DNA of 64,000 nt, taken from positions 1-64,000 of the forward strand of contig JAODTK010003810.1 of the NCBI GenBank assembly GCA_026419785.1, given 5' to 3'. The notes below the pieces were generated by a model that was given only the letters and a program-made list of their open reading frames with translations, had not been told where the DNA came from and ran no database searches. The position numbers were made by a program, and so were the translations under genes. The DNA comes from Sclerodactyla briareus (lineage: Eukaryota; Echinodermata; Holothuroidea; Dendrochirotida; Sclerodactylidae). Of the stretch, positions 35,521 through 47,307 are shown piece after piece (position 1 is the first letter of the stretch; each line of letters starts with the position of its first letter).

Positions 35521-35945
35521 GATCACACCTGCTGCGTCAAGACTAGCATATAGCATAGTATTCAGTTATATCTTCAGTGGAGTTTTTCGGAGGTGGAAGC
35601 CACAAGGTACACAGGGCCTACACGAAATGCACCCAAATTGTACAGTTAGAGTGTGAGGAGTAGTATTATGGATCGATCACTCTCCAAACTGATGAATTTC
35701 AACACAACAGATTTCAAGATTTCCCAGGCCCATACGTCGGTAAACATCCCGTCCTAGACCCAGACTGAATGATCAAAAAATAAGAACACGCACATTTCAA
35801 ATAAAGTATAGGCTTTACACCTCGACAGGAAGTTTAGCCCAAGAGGTAGCCATAGCCTAGCCTATTCATGGAATGGATCCGAGAAGGAGTACAACGATAA
35901 CGACGGTACGTCACAAAAGCCGAAAATCACGCACAGCCGGCCACA

Positions 35946-36226
35946 GCGTCAGTGGGGTGTAAATCTCCGTACAAACTCAATGGGACTTAGCTCGTGTTTC
36001 AAACTTTTCACACACTTTTATGTAACAGTTCCTTCCAGTTCACACAACAGCTGATGTGAAAGTTTTCATCAATATTTTGTAAGTGTGCATAAATTTTGCA
36101 ACACGCGCAGTTTAGTACAACAAGTGATTAATCCGACCATTAAAAGTTTAGGCTAAGCCCTTCAGTGTGTGCAACAAATGACGTTAGGCCACAGTGCGTA
36201 CACACGCTGACGTAAAACCCGAATCC
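35946..36226 (+). repeat. Dispersed repeat pair, copy 1
   Basis: Matches 37,697-37,978 in direct orientation. Shared landmarks are GTGTAAA, TCAAACTTTTCA, AATATTTTGTA, GCAACACGC, AAAAGTT, CAGTGTGTGCAACAAAT and ACACGCTGACGTAAA. It is non-coding. Confidence 0.65.
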
Positions 36227-37696
36227 ATGAAATATTCAGATGTAGCGAGATCGGGAGTAAATCACCCATAACGAGTAACGATAATCGTCATTTTTTCCAT
36301 ATAATGGAGTGATCTTAAGTACAATCTTCTAACGAGGAAATATGCGCATTTTTTTTCTTCTGTATTGAACACCTTTAAAAATACACAGAAATGGGCATCA
36401 TCGTTTCTTGGATTAAACTTCTTCCACAGGCCACAGTTTGCAAAATCGTTTTCCCTTGGAATAATTACTGAGATGAATGCCCGAAGTCCAGTTTCACAGC
36501 CTCACAACTTAGGAATAATAAGAGTCAATCACTGACGCGAGTGCCAGCAATTTGCTGCTAAACACACAAGTTAATTGACAAAACATGAGAAATTAGTCCG
36601 ATGAAATCTGTTCTTTTGCCTAGCCGTCTCGCAAAAATAGCCTCTCACAATGCATTGTGGTCTAGTTCAAGGGCAAAGTAGGCAATCGACTGGAAAGCCA
36701 AATAGAACTTTCAGCAGATGAAATTTATTTTTCCTGCAGAAGTATAACACATTTTAGTCAGATGTGCCGCGATAAAGATTTGTAAAATCCTTTATCGAGG
36801 ACAAATTCTTAAAATTTGAGAGAATATGCACATAGAATGACAAGCTAATCGAAAAATTTTTTACGTTTTTTTTTTTTTTCCAATACATAGTCTGGGTACC
36901 ATGACCGAACACGTCGGTTTGGGTCTGCACATATTTGCCGCTCTAGAAATGTCAAATAAGCACACCAAGGACAAAAATTTCAGAAGTTATGTAAAATTGG
37001 CTCCTTTTATATTTTTCCGTATATTTTTTTGTTAGATATCACCTCTTGGGAATGAAAAACTTGAATTCCAGCAGCTAGAGGCCTAAGCCATTTTTGTATG
37101 CTTAATTAACAGTGGTATCCCGAGTCCAACACTTTTCGGATTTTCAGCCACGCCCAGACAACACTTAAGAAATTATGGCAGAAACCATTTACTTTGTAAA
37201 CTTTTATGTAACAACCCCATTAATTGACAGAAAATAAATGGTTCCTTTGTGGAATTTTATGGACGTTTTCGAGTGCAGTTAATATGTCCTATGGAAGAAC
37301 ACATTTTCACTGACTCAACTATTTCAGGTATTTATCAGTTCTTTAGCCATTTTGTTGGCAATTTTTTCTATCTGTTTGGCTGGAATAATTTATCATAATT
37401 ATTTTATAAATTAAATCCAACAACCTAAATTTTAACCACCCCCATGGTTTCATTATTTTTTTTTCAGGGTGTTTTGTCTCAAGGTACCGTTCGGCTCATG
37501 ATACCAAAACCCCTACTATAATACACCAAACTGCTCCCCATGGAGTATTCCCAGCATGCCTCAAAACTATCCCACAGTGCACCTCAACATGCTATTTGCG
37601 GAAAGGTCTATGTGACTTCTTCTTCGGATGTATTTGTATCACTGAGCGCGATATACGCGCAAATTACGCGTCCAAATCGCGAAATACCACCTACTG
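36227..37696. other. AT-rich stretch without a recognised gene
   Basis: The sequence is AT-rich with poly-T runs near 36,347, 36,868 and 37,452. There are no open frames with recognisable content, no clear inverted ends and no similarity to other parts of the window. It separates the two copies of a dispersed repeat and could be intergenic or intronic. Confidence 0.35.
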
Positions 37697-37978
37697 ACGT
37701 CACTAGGTGTAAACAAGACTTGAACCATGTTACAAGTTTTTCTCGACAGCGCGTATCAAACTTTTCATATGGTTCATGAACCATTTTTCTCTTCCAGTCG
37801 CCAAGGGGTGAAATAATTCCATCATATTTTGTACCGTGCAAAAACTTTGCCACACGCACGCTGAGAAAAAACGGGGTAATTCGATTTTAAAAGTTAGGAA
37901 AACCCCTCAGCGTGTAACAAATAGCATTATGCCCTGTGCTTACACGCACGCTGACGTAAACGGCGAATCCTTGAATTG
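37697..37978 (+). repeat. Dispersed repeat pair, copy 2
   Basis: Partner of 35,946-36,226. The order CGTCACTAGGTGTAAA, ATCAAACTTTTCATA, CATATTTTGTACCGTGCA, CTCAGCGTGTAACAAAT and CACGCTGACGTAAACGG is preserved. Confidence 0.65.
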
Positions 37979-38275
37979 GTTCCATTTCACGGGAAAATAA
38001 TATCCTATCTCTCCATTAGTTCCTTTGACGTGTTGCTATGGTGAGGAAATGTTGGCAACTTACCGTACAGAGCGTCAAAAGACTGTCAGAGCATAACACA
38101 GGTTAGCCGCAGCGACATTTCGAGGAAATATGCTGTGTATGTTATTAAACGATCCCATCTGCCTGCCATCTTGCCGTATGTTCCTGCTCATAATCTTTGG
38201 ACGTAAAGGTCCGGGCCGACTGTGCGCGCTGCATTCGGTACCTAGGTACAGGTTGCATGTATCGAGCAGAAGTTT

Positions 38276-38314
38276 TAAGAACTAGAGTGCGGATTGTTCG
38301 GCACGCGCGCGTCA
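38276..38314 (+). mobile_element. 5' end fragment of the CpG-rich TIR element
   Basis: AGAACTAGAGTGCGGATTG followed by TTCGGCACGCGCGCGTCA matches the left end of the elements at 41,105, 42,916 and 43,873. It stops where the next TIR element begins at 38,319. Confidence 0.6.
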
Positions 38315-38318
38315 TTAG

Positions 38319-39089
38319 GGAGCTTTCAGATTTCACAACGGGCGACGGCAAACGGCCACGTATGACGTAATGTTTTTTCACGTTAGACCACGTCGCCGTC
38401 CCGCAGTAAGGGCGTTTAGATTTCTACGACATGTCAATGTGCCCGTTGTCGTGATGTAGAAGCGCGCGTTTTAACGATTGCGCGTTTCGAGTATTGACCG
38501 AAAATCCACGAATTCCATTTGTTTAGCCTTCGACATATGCCAGCGCCGGGCTCAATTGTTCACGCATGGAGCTATAATATTAACTGGAGCGGCAACGCCT
38601 CAATAAATTGTAGCAATTTGAAAATGTCCCCCACTCCCTCCCGACGACCGCGCGATCACCCTCGAGTGGCGTAACGATGTCTGACCATCCTACTATATGT
38701 TCTACTCTACACCGTGGACAAATTGACGCCGGAATGTTCGCCCTGGACACGGACTGACACGCGAATCACATTTTCGTGCGTTAAATGTTTGATCAACTAC
38801 GGTCTGTGTTACTCTTTCGGGGACATTTTTCAGGTAGGCGCGTCTGAAAGACAAGGGTAAAAAACTGCGCGTACTGCCATTTTACACACCGTCGTCAGCC
38901 CGCATAGGCCGTTAGCGTTGTTGCCGGGCCTTGAGTCACGTCGTAGGGACACCAAACGGTGAAAAGTGCGCGACTCCCGTCGTGGAATCGACGTATTTCT
39001 GCAGTTGTGATGTGTTGTTCGCATCGCAAATAGGGTTTTGTTCATTGCGTCATACGTTGCCGTTGCCGTTGCGTCGTGAAATCTAAAGG
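38319..39089. mobile_element. TIR element with CATTACGTCATACGT ends, containing element E
   Basis: The left end 38,319-38,373 (CTTTCAGATTTCACAACGGG, CGACGGCAAACGGCCACG, TATGACGTAATG) is the inverse of the right end 39,042-39,089 (CATTGCGTCATACGTTGCCG..GTCGTGAAATCTAAAG). This gives TIRs of about 50 bp. The interior carries a copy of element E at 38,564-38,935 and no transposase. The left end abuts a scrap of the CpG-rich element; the right end abuts the tail of an antisense LINE. Confidence 0.65.
38564..38935 (-). mobile_element. Element E copy, nested
   Basis: Starts CATGGAGCTATAATATTAAC and runs through GATCACCCTCGAGTGGCGTA, TTAAATGTTTGATCAACTAC, CGGGGACATTTTTCAG and CATAGGCCGTTAGCGTTG. This is the reverse order of the copy at 13,947-14,294. 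It is non-coding. Confidence 0.65.
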
Positions 39090-40575
39090 TAGTATAGTAG
39101 TTGAGGTCTCGTCATCCGACTGCTATTGATCATCTCCGCCACGTAATCCCGATCTTTGCCAAGGTTGATTGCTTCCCCATCGAAACTGTTAATGTTAATG
39201 TTGATGTCCTGGAATAGCGATTTGATTTTTCCGAGCAAATTAGTCACAGGTCTCCCAACTTCCCAACTGGCTTAGTGAGTATTTCACATATGCTTCTCTC
39301 ATAGCGATCTCTTCGCTGGAGCTTCTTCTTGGAGTCTCGCGAACGTGACCAAAAATCTCAAACGTCTATTGCTACTACTACGGAAGACCAAGGGATTTGA
39401 TTGGTCCACTCTAGAATTTCGTCGTTTGTATCAATTGTTATTGGTCATCTGATTTTGAGAACATTGCGGAGTAACCTTCTGTGGAAAGTGTCAATTTTGT
39501 AATAAAGATTTTCGTTGATACCCGCACAGTTCACCAATTTACAGAAAATACTCTGTATAAGGGCATGCGAAAATCACGGTTTTTATGCTTGTACTTATTC
39601 GTCTGCTCTTGAAAATTGTTGATTGAGTGTTGAAAGCATTGTTGGTTATACACTTCTTTCTGTTGATGTCTTCTACGGTTCCTAACAAACTTCCTATATT
39701 TACATTTCTTCCACTTCATTGCCATTTCTCTGTGATGGATGAAATTTCTGCAGTTTCGTGGCTGTTTATTTTTAGATTTCTCTTGTCAGTTCTTTCTTCT
39801 CAGTCACTCCCTCTTCGATGTCTTGTAATATATGTTCTCAGTCGAGTGCCCGAGATAATCATCAGCGTATTGTTGTCCACGGTGAAAAAGTTCTCGGTAT
39901 TACTATTTGCGGTGTAGTCATGATCAACTAACTGAGATGGTTGGATTACTGCATCAATGTCCATTTTCACATCCGATTTCAAAGAGTTGTCCAGGTATGT
40001 TATAAAGAAGAATAATGGCACCGCACTGTCACCCTGGGGGGACCCGATGTGCGTGCTGAATGATTTCCTTCCTAGTTTGCCGTCTAATTTGACCGTGTAT
40101 TAACCATTGTTCAGTAAATATGGAAATGAGATAGAGTCGTCGCTCTCGAGATCTGTTGCAAATCATTTGATTAGTGTGCCTCTTTTGATCGTATCGAACG
40201 CCTTGCTCAAGTCAAGCAATAGAAGGTTGATGTTATAAACCTATTGAAGTTACGGGGGCTTTTTTCAGCTCAATTTGAAAGCGAACACGATCTCTGCTGC
40301 ATCACCACCTGAGGTATATGCTTTTGGGTGACGGAGGATAGATGTATCTCAATTGGGGGGCGGATTTCCTTGGAATCAAATTGGCGGAGATTTTCCTCAG
40401 GGTTGAAAGTAGATCCACAGATCTTAATTTTCTGGTGGGCCTTATCGTTTTTCCTGGTTTTTTTGATTGGTGTTAAGGTTCCTTGTTTGATTTCTATGAG
40501 TATTTCTCCGGTTCCGGCTATGTTATTCAGTACATCAGCTATGTATTTATGGTGCATGGGGCATATTTGAGATGT
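39090..40575 (-). mobile_element. LINE fragment, antisense copy of the 14.3-kb family
   Basis: On the minus strand, 40,557-40,270 reads IADVLNNIAGTGEILIEIKQ, GTLTPI and ENLRQF (RT fingers). Next come LLLDLS..FDTIKRGTL (motif A, near 40,200), SPQGDSAVP (about 40,040), LFFFITYLDNSLKSDVKMDI (about 40,010) and QLVDHDYTANSNTENFFTVD. A WKKCKYRKFVRNRR block follows near 39,700, then LQEEAP-like text near 39,330. The end at 39,090 carries a TAG/CTA-rich tail like the (CTA)n tail of the sense copy. The middle LANSFKSD/LDNSLKSD block shows the two copies are one family. The coding frame is broken. Confidence 0.85.
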
Positions 40576-41104
40576 TCAGCTGCTGAAATCTAAAGCTCCC
40601 TATATTGAGCCACACCGCCACAAAACCTATATTACAAACTGTCGTAGTAACTGCACGCATACTCGCACGTATAAAACGTTCGAAAATTACCCGGAGCGAG
40701 CTCCTTGCGGGTGTTCCTGATGATAGCGGAATCATAGAGCAATAATTTTAGAACTAGAGCCGAACTGTCGCACTAGGGCGCGTGAAGAAAGATACACCAC
40801 CCTACACGTGCACCACACACAACTGATTCTTGTACAAAACCATAGAGTAAATAAAAGTGCTAGAGTGCCGCACTTCTTTTTAGACGCGCTGATCCGCATG
40901 AGGCCGAACAATTTCCGTCCTAACGATAGGATACTCGCGTCTTTTACTACATAAGCGCGTTCAAAAAGATGCTCTGAGGCCCTAGTTTCGCGCGTGTTCC
41001 TGAGATGCGGAATTCCCTGTACAAAAAAAACAACCTTCGGCAATTGATGATGGTTTGATCGCGCGCGTTATGCTACCAGTTAACGACGAAGTTGTATATA
41101 GATG

Positions 41105-41614
41105 CATGAGCATAATTAGAACTAGAGTGCGACTATCCGCCACCGCGCGCGTCCGAATAGCCTACAACCACACACAAACATCCTATTACACAACTATGTC
41201 AGCAACGCGCGCCGTATGAAACCATCATCAATTGCGTCGGTTTTTTGTACTAATTCCACATCATCAGGAACAGCGCAAATAGCCGCTCCGCGTCCAATCT
41301 TTGAAACTCTTCTGGTAAAAGACGCGCGTAATGCCATCGTTAGGCTACGGACATGGTGATTGTCATTTGGGAGGATGGGCGTGTCGCGTCCTAAAAATTA
41401 TGTTGTGCGTCAGGAGGCCAAGCATGGGGATTTGTACATAATATGGCGCGTTGAACAACGGGTTCCCCCCGGACGCCACCAGCTCCGGGCAAATGTCAAT
41501 GTTTTGCCCGGACCGGTAATTGCGGCAATGCAAATTTGTACATAGCTTAGGCCTCCATGCGATCATTCGCTTCTAAGCAAGTGCGCACTCTAGCAGTTAT
41601 ATTCATACTCTATG
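41105..41614 (+). mobile_element. CpG-rich TIR element, near-complete copy 1
   Basis: Runs from GAGCATAATTAGAACTAGAG to ATTCATACTCTATG. It contains CATCAGGAACAGCGCAAATA, AGACGCGCGTAATGCCATCG, the hairpin core at 41,483-41,512 and TACATAGCTTAGGCCTCCAT. Confidence 0.75.
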
Positions 41615-41784
41615 AATATATGTTTGTGTGTTGTGTAAGGCTCTTTCTTGACGCGCGCGTGCCGACTCCGCCCTCTAGTTCTTAATTATGCTCTATGTAA
41701 AAACCCAATACACCAGCAATCGATAATGTTTTTACATCCTCGCGCTTATGCAGGCAATCAACTACGAAGTCGTAAATAATGCTA

Positions 41785-42298
41785 GCGTATAATATAACTT
41801 CTAGAGGGCGCACTTATTTTAGACGCGCATTATCGCATGGAGGGCTAAGCATGTACAAATTTTGCATTGCCCCGCCATTACCGTCCGGCACAATGGCTAT
41901 TTGCCCGGAGCTGGTTGCGTCTGCGTGAGAACAGTTGTTTAACCCGCGCGCTATATCCATGTACAAATCCCTATGCTTTGCCCGACCAGAACACTACTTT
42001 TTAGTACGCGCACGCACCACTCTCCCCATGAAATCACAATTTTCCTTAGCCTAACGTAGGATACGGACGCGCGTCTTTTACTACAGAAGCGCGTTCCAAG
42101 CTTGCTCGTAGCGAGCTATTTGCGCGTGTTCCTGATGATGCGGAATTCTGGACAAGAACGGCGCATTGATGATGGTTTATACGCGCGCGTATGCTGACCA
42201 GTTACCTACGAATTTGTATATATGTTTGTGTTGTGAGCTCTTTTCTTGAACGCGCGCGTGCCGAACAGTCCGCCTTCTAGTTCTTAATTATGCTCTAT
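41785..42298 (-). mobile_element. CpG-rich TIR element, near-complete copy 2
   Basis: Reverse orientation. It starts with GCGTATAATATAACTTCTAG and GGCGCAC and ends CTAGTTCTTAATTATGCTCT. The body carries GCGCGTGTTCCTGATGATGC and TATACGCGCGCGTATGCTGA. Confidence 0.75.
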
Positions 42299-42312
42299 AA
42301 TATAAGGTTAGA

Positions 42313-42845
42313 ACCATAGAGTCTAAATAAACTGGCTAGAGTGCGCACTTGTTTTAGACGCGCATGATGCATGGAGGCCAAGCTATGTAAATTTGCATTT
42401 CCGCATTACCCCCCGGTCCAAGCAAAATTGACATTTGCCCTTACCCTATTTTTGCGTCTGCGGGGAACGCGTTTTTTAGCGCTATATCATGTAACACATG
42501 TACAAAAGCCCTATGCTTGGCCCGACGCAGGACCTACTTTTTGAGACGCGCACACACCAATTACCCCATGAAATCCAATCGTCGCGCCGTAGCCTAACTA
42601 TAGGATACGCGCGTCGTCTACTACAGAAGCGCGTTCGAAAAGTTCCCCGAGCGAGCGCCTTGCGCGGATTCCTTGTGATGCGGAATTCTGTACAAAACTA
42701 ACGCAAATGATATTGGTTTCTATACGCGCGCGATGACTGAGCCAGTTAACTACGAAGTTGTAATATATGTTTGTGCTGTGCCGTAGTAGGCTCTGTTCTT
42801 GACGCGAGGGCGATGCCGAAAAGTCCGCCCTTCTTGTCATACTTT
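42313..42845 (-). mobile_element. CpG-rich TIR element, near-complete copy 3
   Basis: Reverse orientation. It starts CATAGAGTCTAAATAAACTG..AGAGTGCGCAC, lies only about 15 bases from copy 2, and ends with a degraded TCCGCCCTTCTTGTCATAC. Confidence 0.7.
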
Positions 42846-42915
42846 TTCGAGTGTATTTATGGGTTTATACGCGCGCGTCATGCTGACCAGTTAACTACGA
42901 CGTTGTAATATATGC

Positions 42916-43446
42916 ATTAGAGCCATAATTAAGAACAGAGTGCGGACTATCCGGCACGCGCGCGTCAAGAAATCGCCTACACCACACACAAACATTATAC
43001 TAAATTCGTAGGTTACGCCAGCATACGCGCGCCGTATAAAACCATCAGCAATTGCGTTGGTTTTTGTACAGAAATTCCCGCGATCATCAGGAAGACGCGC
43101 AAATAGCTCGCTCGGAGCAATCTTTGAACGCGTTTCTGTAGTAAGAGAAGCGCGTATCCTACCGTTAGGCTACGGCAATTGTGATTTTATGGGGAGATTG
43201 GTGCATGCGCGTCCTAAAAAGTAGTGTTCTGCGGCGGCGGGCCAAGCATAGGGATTTTGTACATGATATAGCGAGTTGAACAACGCGTTCTCACGCAGAC
43301 TGCTGCACAACAGTCCGGGCAATGTCAATGGCCCGAGACCCCAGTATGGAGGGCAAGTAAACTTGTGTCCATAGATTAGCCCCTCATGCCATCATGCGCG
43401 TTCTAAAACAAGTGCGCCACATAGGCAGTTATATTTATACTCTATG
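42916..43446 (+). mobile_element. CpG-rich TIR element, near-complete copy 4
   Basis: Runs from TTAGAGCCATAATTAAGAAC to TATATTTATACTCTATG, with GCATACGCGCGCCGTATAAA, TTGTACATGATATAGCGAG and the GCCATCATGCGCG box. Confidence 0.75.
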
Positions 43447-43872
43447 AATTCCGCATCACAGAGACACGCGCAATGAGCTGGCTCCGGGCATCTTTGAACG
43501 CGCTCTGTAGTAACAGCGCGTGATCCTATCGTTAGGCTACGCGATTGTGATTCATGGGAGATATTCGGTGTGTGCCGTGTCCTAAAAAGGTAGTGTCGTA
43601 GCACCGGCTAAGCATAGCGATTTTGTACAGTAATATAGCCGCGTTGAGCAACGCATTTTCACAGCGGACGCACCAGCCTCCGGGCCAAATGTCAATTTTG
43701 CCCGGAATAACAATGGCCCGCGCGGCTATGTTAAATTTGTACCAGACTTCAGCGCCTCCGTGAATCATGGCGCGTCTAAAGCAATCGTTGCGCCACTTTT
43801 GCAGTTACTTACCTATGATGGTGGGTGTATGGCTCTTCCGAGACGCTGCGGTCGCTGCCGAACAGTCTGCAA

Positions 43873-44428
43873 CTATAGAGCATAATTAAGAATAGAGTGC
43901 CGCGGACATGTTCGTCACGCGACGCCGTCAGGAAGAGCCTACACCAACACACAAACATGATATTATCAACTTCGTAGTTAACTGCCTCAGATACGCGCGC
44001 GTATAAAACCAATATCAATTGCGTTAGTTTTGTACAGAATTCCCGCCATCCTCAGGAAAAAAGCGCAAGGAGCTCGCTCCGGGTAATTTTCGAACGCGAC
44101 CTTCCTTTGGGGTTAAAAGACGCGTCGTATCTATCGTTAGACTACGCGCGATGTGATTTCATGGGGAGATTGGTGCAGTGCGCGTTCTCAAAAAGTAATA
44201 ATAGTGTTATGCGTCGGACCAAGCATATAGGGCATTTGCACAATGAAAGACGGAGCGCGTTCTCACGCAGATAGATGATATGCAAGCAGTCGCTGGCAAA
44301 TGTCAATTTTCGCCGGACGGTAATGCGGCAATGCATAATTTGCACGCATACATAGCTTAGGCCTCCATGCCCTCATGCGCGTCTACTTTAACAAGTGCGC
44401 TCCTCATAGCAGTTATATATACTCTATG
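43873..44428 (+). mobile_element. CpG-rich TIR element, near-complete copy 5
   Basis: Runs from CTATAGAGCATAATTAAGAA to TATATATACTCTATG, with ACTTCGTAGTTAACTGCCTC, ATACGCGCGCGTATAAAACC and CATAGCTTAGGCCTCCATGC. The partial copy to its left (43,447-43,872) lacks the first half. Confidence 0.75.
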
Positions 44429-44660
44429 GTCTGCACTCTGTTCTTAATTGATGCGTATGTTTGTTAGATATCGCGCAGTTGTGAACAACGCCTCTCACGC
44501 AGGCACGCAGCTCGGATATACAATTTTGGACTCGGACCGGTAATGCCGCAGGCAATGCGAATTTCGATACATAGCTTAGGCCTCCATGCCAATACATAGC
44601 GCGCTCAAGCGAGAGCGCGCTCTAGCAGTTCTGTTGTATTGTACTCTATGATATAGGCCT

Positions 44661-47187
44661 ACACTATGCCGGCAAATAATAATGCGATTTTAGTCCTACT
44701 TTTTGTGCATACGCGTTTCTGTAAGGAGCGTACCGCAACTGACGTCCTAAAAGTACATTGCGCCACTTTTCAGATACGTAGACACAACGCAATACAACCA
44801 ATATACTGCCGTCTAGATGTTCAGTATAGGCCCACTCATATGAGCACATGACCAGGGGCTATGCAGAAGTTGTCACCCGAGGGGCGAGCTGGTCACTATC
44901 TATGCGGAGGGCCACATACGAAGTTGGCGCCCGAGAGAACCAAAACATTTGAGGTTCCAACACCTCAAAGAATCGCCGGAAAATGGCCCTTCGGGGGCAT
45001 GAGAGCGGACTGTTATACTCACACGGTCCACATCGGTTACAAACGACGGCCCTTCTCGAGTCGGAATTAACTTGAAAAAAAAATATCTTTGTACTCTCCA
45101 TCGAATAGATTGAATCTAAATGTGATGAATTTGATTGCAACGGTTTTCTTTCTCCACAGACATATTCACAAACTATAATTTAAGACCCAGAATACAAGTG
45201 ACAGCTTGATCCTCGCGCCTGCATTCCATACAGATCTGCCCGGAAACTAAACAACTCTAAGCGAACATTTTATACAAATGATGTTATCTTTAAGAACCAG
45301 AGACTGAAGAATGACTGACAATCGCGTTCATGCTTTGAATGAACTAAATTGCGTAAGTGATTTGTCCCTCCAGAAACGGACACATTTCATAGCAGCCTGT
45401 AGATCATTGATAGCACATTCAATACGGCTCATCTCCTCAGTCGCCGAAAGGGAATGAAGGCCAAACTGCGTCGGAGCAAAACACGAAGCAATCGCCTGGT
45501 GAACATCATTGCACGCATACTTGGAAGCTTACTGTGGCGATTCCTTGTGATATCTTTTTTTATTATTTACGATAGACGGGCCATTCTACTCTGACTGCTC
45601 TTCACTCAAGGTATTCCGGATGTACGTCAAAGAGAGTCAATCCGTTTCGAAAGGGGGGACGATGTGGACTGCAATTTACAATCTGAGCGGAGCGACACAT
45701 TGTTGGCGTAGTAGAGCAGGCCGAAACTTTGGCTTTTTATACCTCCTGGATCGCCGAGGAAATGGAAATTGCCGGGCCTAAATTGCAAACATCTAGATGT
45801 GCAATTTCATTGAAAACAAGAATGTGAAGAGTTGGAAAAGTGTCACTCTGCAGAATATAGGCAGATAAGTATAGCAACACATCATCTATATTTCCATGGA
45901 AGATTATGTCAGCAATTGATTTCAAAATAAATACAAGAACCTATGAAAGTTTGCAATTTACGTAAACCTGTGGAGCTAGGAACCCAACTCTCTCCTCATT
46001 TAGCATTGAATTATTGATTAGCAAAGTGACAACATGTAAATTAATTGTACAGACCCGTTGTGAAATGTGGGGGGGAAATAATGTATAGCCGAGTATGTAT
46101 ACGTAAACGGAGCTCATCATGCTTGGCACGAATCGTTGCAGAGTTTCGCGAGAAATAGGTCACTCAGATGCCAGGAATAGTTACGGTTCAGTACCTTAGT
46201 TGCGTAGCTACGATTTTTCAGTGGGGGAGGCGCTGGCAGGATAGAGAGAGCGGAGAGCAGTGGCGTCGCCAGGCCGTTTGTTCTATGAAGGGCGCACAGG
46301 GAAAAACAGGGAACAAGATTACTTCTGAGCGGAGCGCCACTGTCAGTGACGCGAAGTTCACGAGAAGTTTCATGTGCAAGCCCAGATGCCCTGGCCTAGA
46401 AATAGCCTCTTCCGAGAGCGTTCAACGGCCTGGAAGTACTAAGATTTCACAATGACGGCATAATCGGTGAAATTTTGACATTTTGTCAGACCTCGACGTC
46501 TCATCGCTATGCCCCGACTTGTAAATTTCAGACCAGAATGTTCAACCATTGCTATGCCCCCATACTACTATCACGAATGTGCCGCGCGGAAACGCCGCAT
46601 TTTTCTCTCAAGACTTCCAGTGAGACACATACTGAGAAGAGACTCAGGATCCCAGACAGAAAGTTAGGCACATTTAGCCGCTTAGCTCTACTGTCCCAGT
46701 CATGATTATAAACGTTATGTACTAGAGAGCCGCGGAACGTCGAGTAGAAGTAGTAGTCCCATGGAGAAAGAAGCACACGTTGAAAATCCGAGCAGTCTGG
46801 TAGCCTAGGTTACTGCAGGTCAAAATTGCGCGGGGTTGAGAGAGGCCTAAAGCCGGTTTTTAGCTATCAGAGATTGATTGTAGTTTTTTAGGTAGAGAGA
46901 ATGTTGTTGATCTTTTCACTTCACAGATAGTATAGCTGTGGGCAAAATGAGGGCAGAAAACATTCCATAGCAGCTTGACCGAGACTGTATGTCGGAGACG
47001 GGAGAGCAACGGGCGGGACCGTATTCCACACTCAGTTACACGCGCGCGAAGCACGAGGCTTTGTTACACTTTTCAGGCCCAGTGAGGCAATTTAGGCACA
47101 ATTACTTCCTTTTTTTGTCATAAACAAACTTTTGCCCAAATTCAGCCAGCGTCTCTATCAAAAGGGTCCGTCGACAATAATGGCTAC
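44661..47187. other. Stretch without a recognised gene; possible hAT-like ends
   Basis: No gene is assigned. An antisense open stretch at about 45,343-45,540 (with SLSATEEMSRIECAINDLQA) looks protein-like but matches nothing I know. TTGCGTAGCTACGATTTTTC (46,199) and CAGTGGCGTCGCCAGGC (46,259) resemble the CAGTGGCGTAGC ends common in hAT-type elements, but no matching second end was located. Confidence 0.3.
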
Positions 47188-47223
47188 AGATAGATAGATA
47201 GATAGATAGCATAGATAGATAGT

Positions 47224-47269
<46 letters not shown>

Positions 47270-47307
47270 GAGATTAGATATGATTGGAGAGATAGATATG
47301 GATATGG
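47188..47307. repeat. (GATA)n microsatellite
   Basis: About 90 bases of near-perfect GATA repeats, with short interruptions at 47,210 and 47,222, followed by degenerate GATA/GAGA text to about 47,307. Confidence 0.95.

Larger units (their letters stand above)
40600..44660. repeat. Cluster of a CpG-rich TIR element in both orientations
   Basis: About 4 kb is built almost wholly from complete and partial copies of one element of about 520 bp. Consensus ends are ATAGAGCATAATTAAGAACT..AGAGTGCGGAC and the inverse of GTGCGCACTCTAGCAGTTAT..TACTCTATG. Internal landmarks are repeated ACGCGCGCGT palindromes, ACTTCGTAGTTAACTGG, TTTTGTACAGAATTCC, CTCGCTCCG and the hairpin CTCCGGGCAAA..TTTTGCCCGGA. Five near-complete copies are listed separately. 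Partial ones lie at 40,640-41,104 (mixed), 41,615-41,697 (minus), 43,447-43,872 and 44,429-44,660 (plus). CpG is plainly enriched. No protein is encoded. Confidence 0.8.

Noticed and set aside
41040-44660. CRISPR-like or satellite array suggested by repeated ACGCGCG motifs
   Set aside because: The repeats are internal parts of a TIR element in two orientations, not regularly spaced direct repeats with unique spacers.
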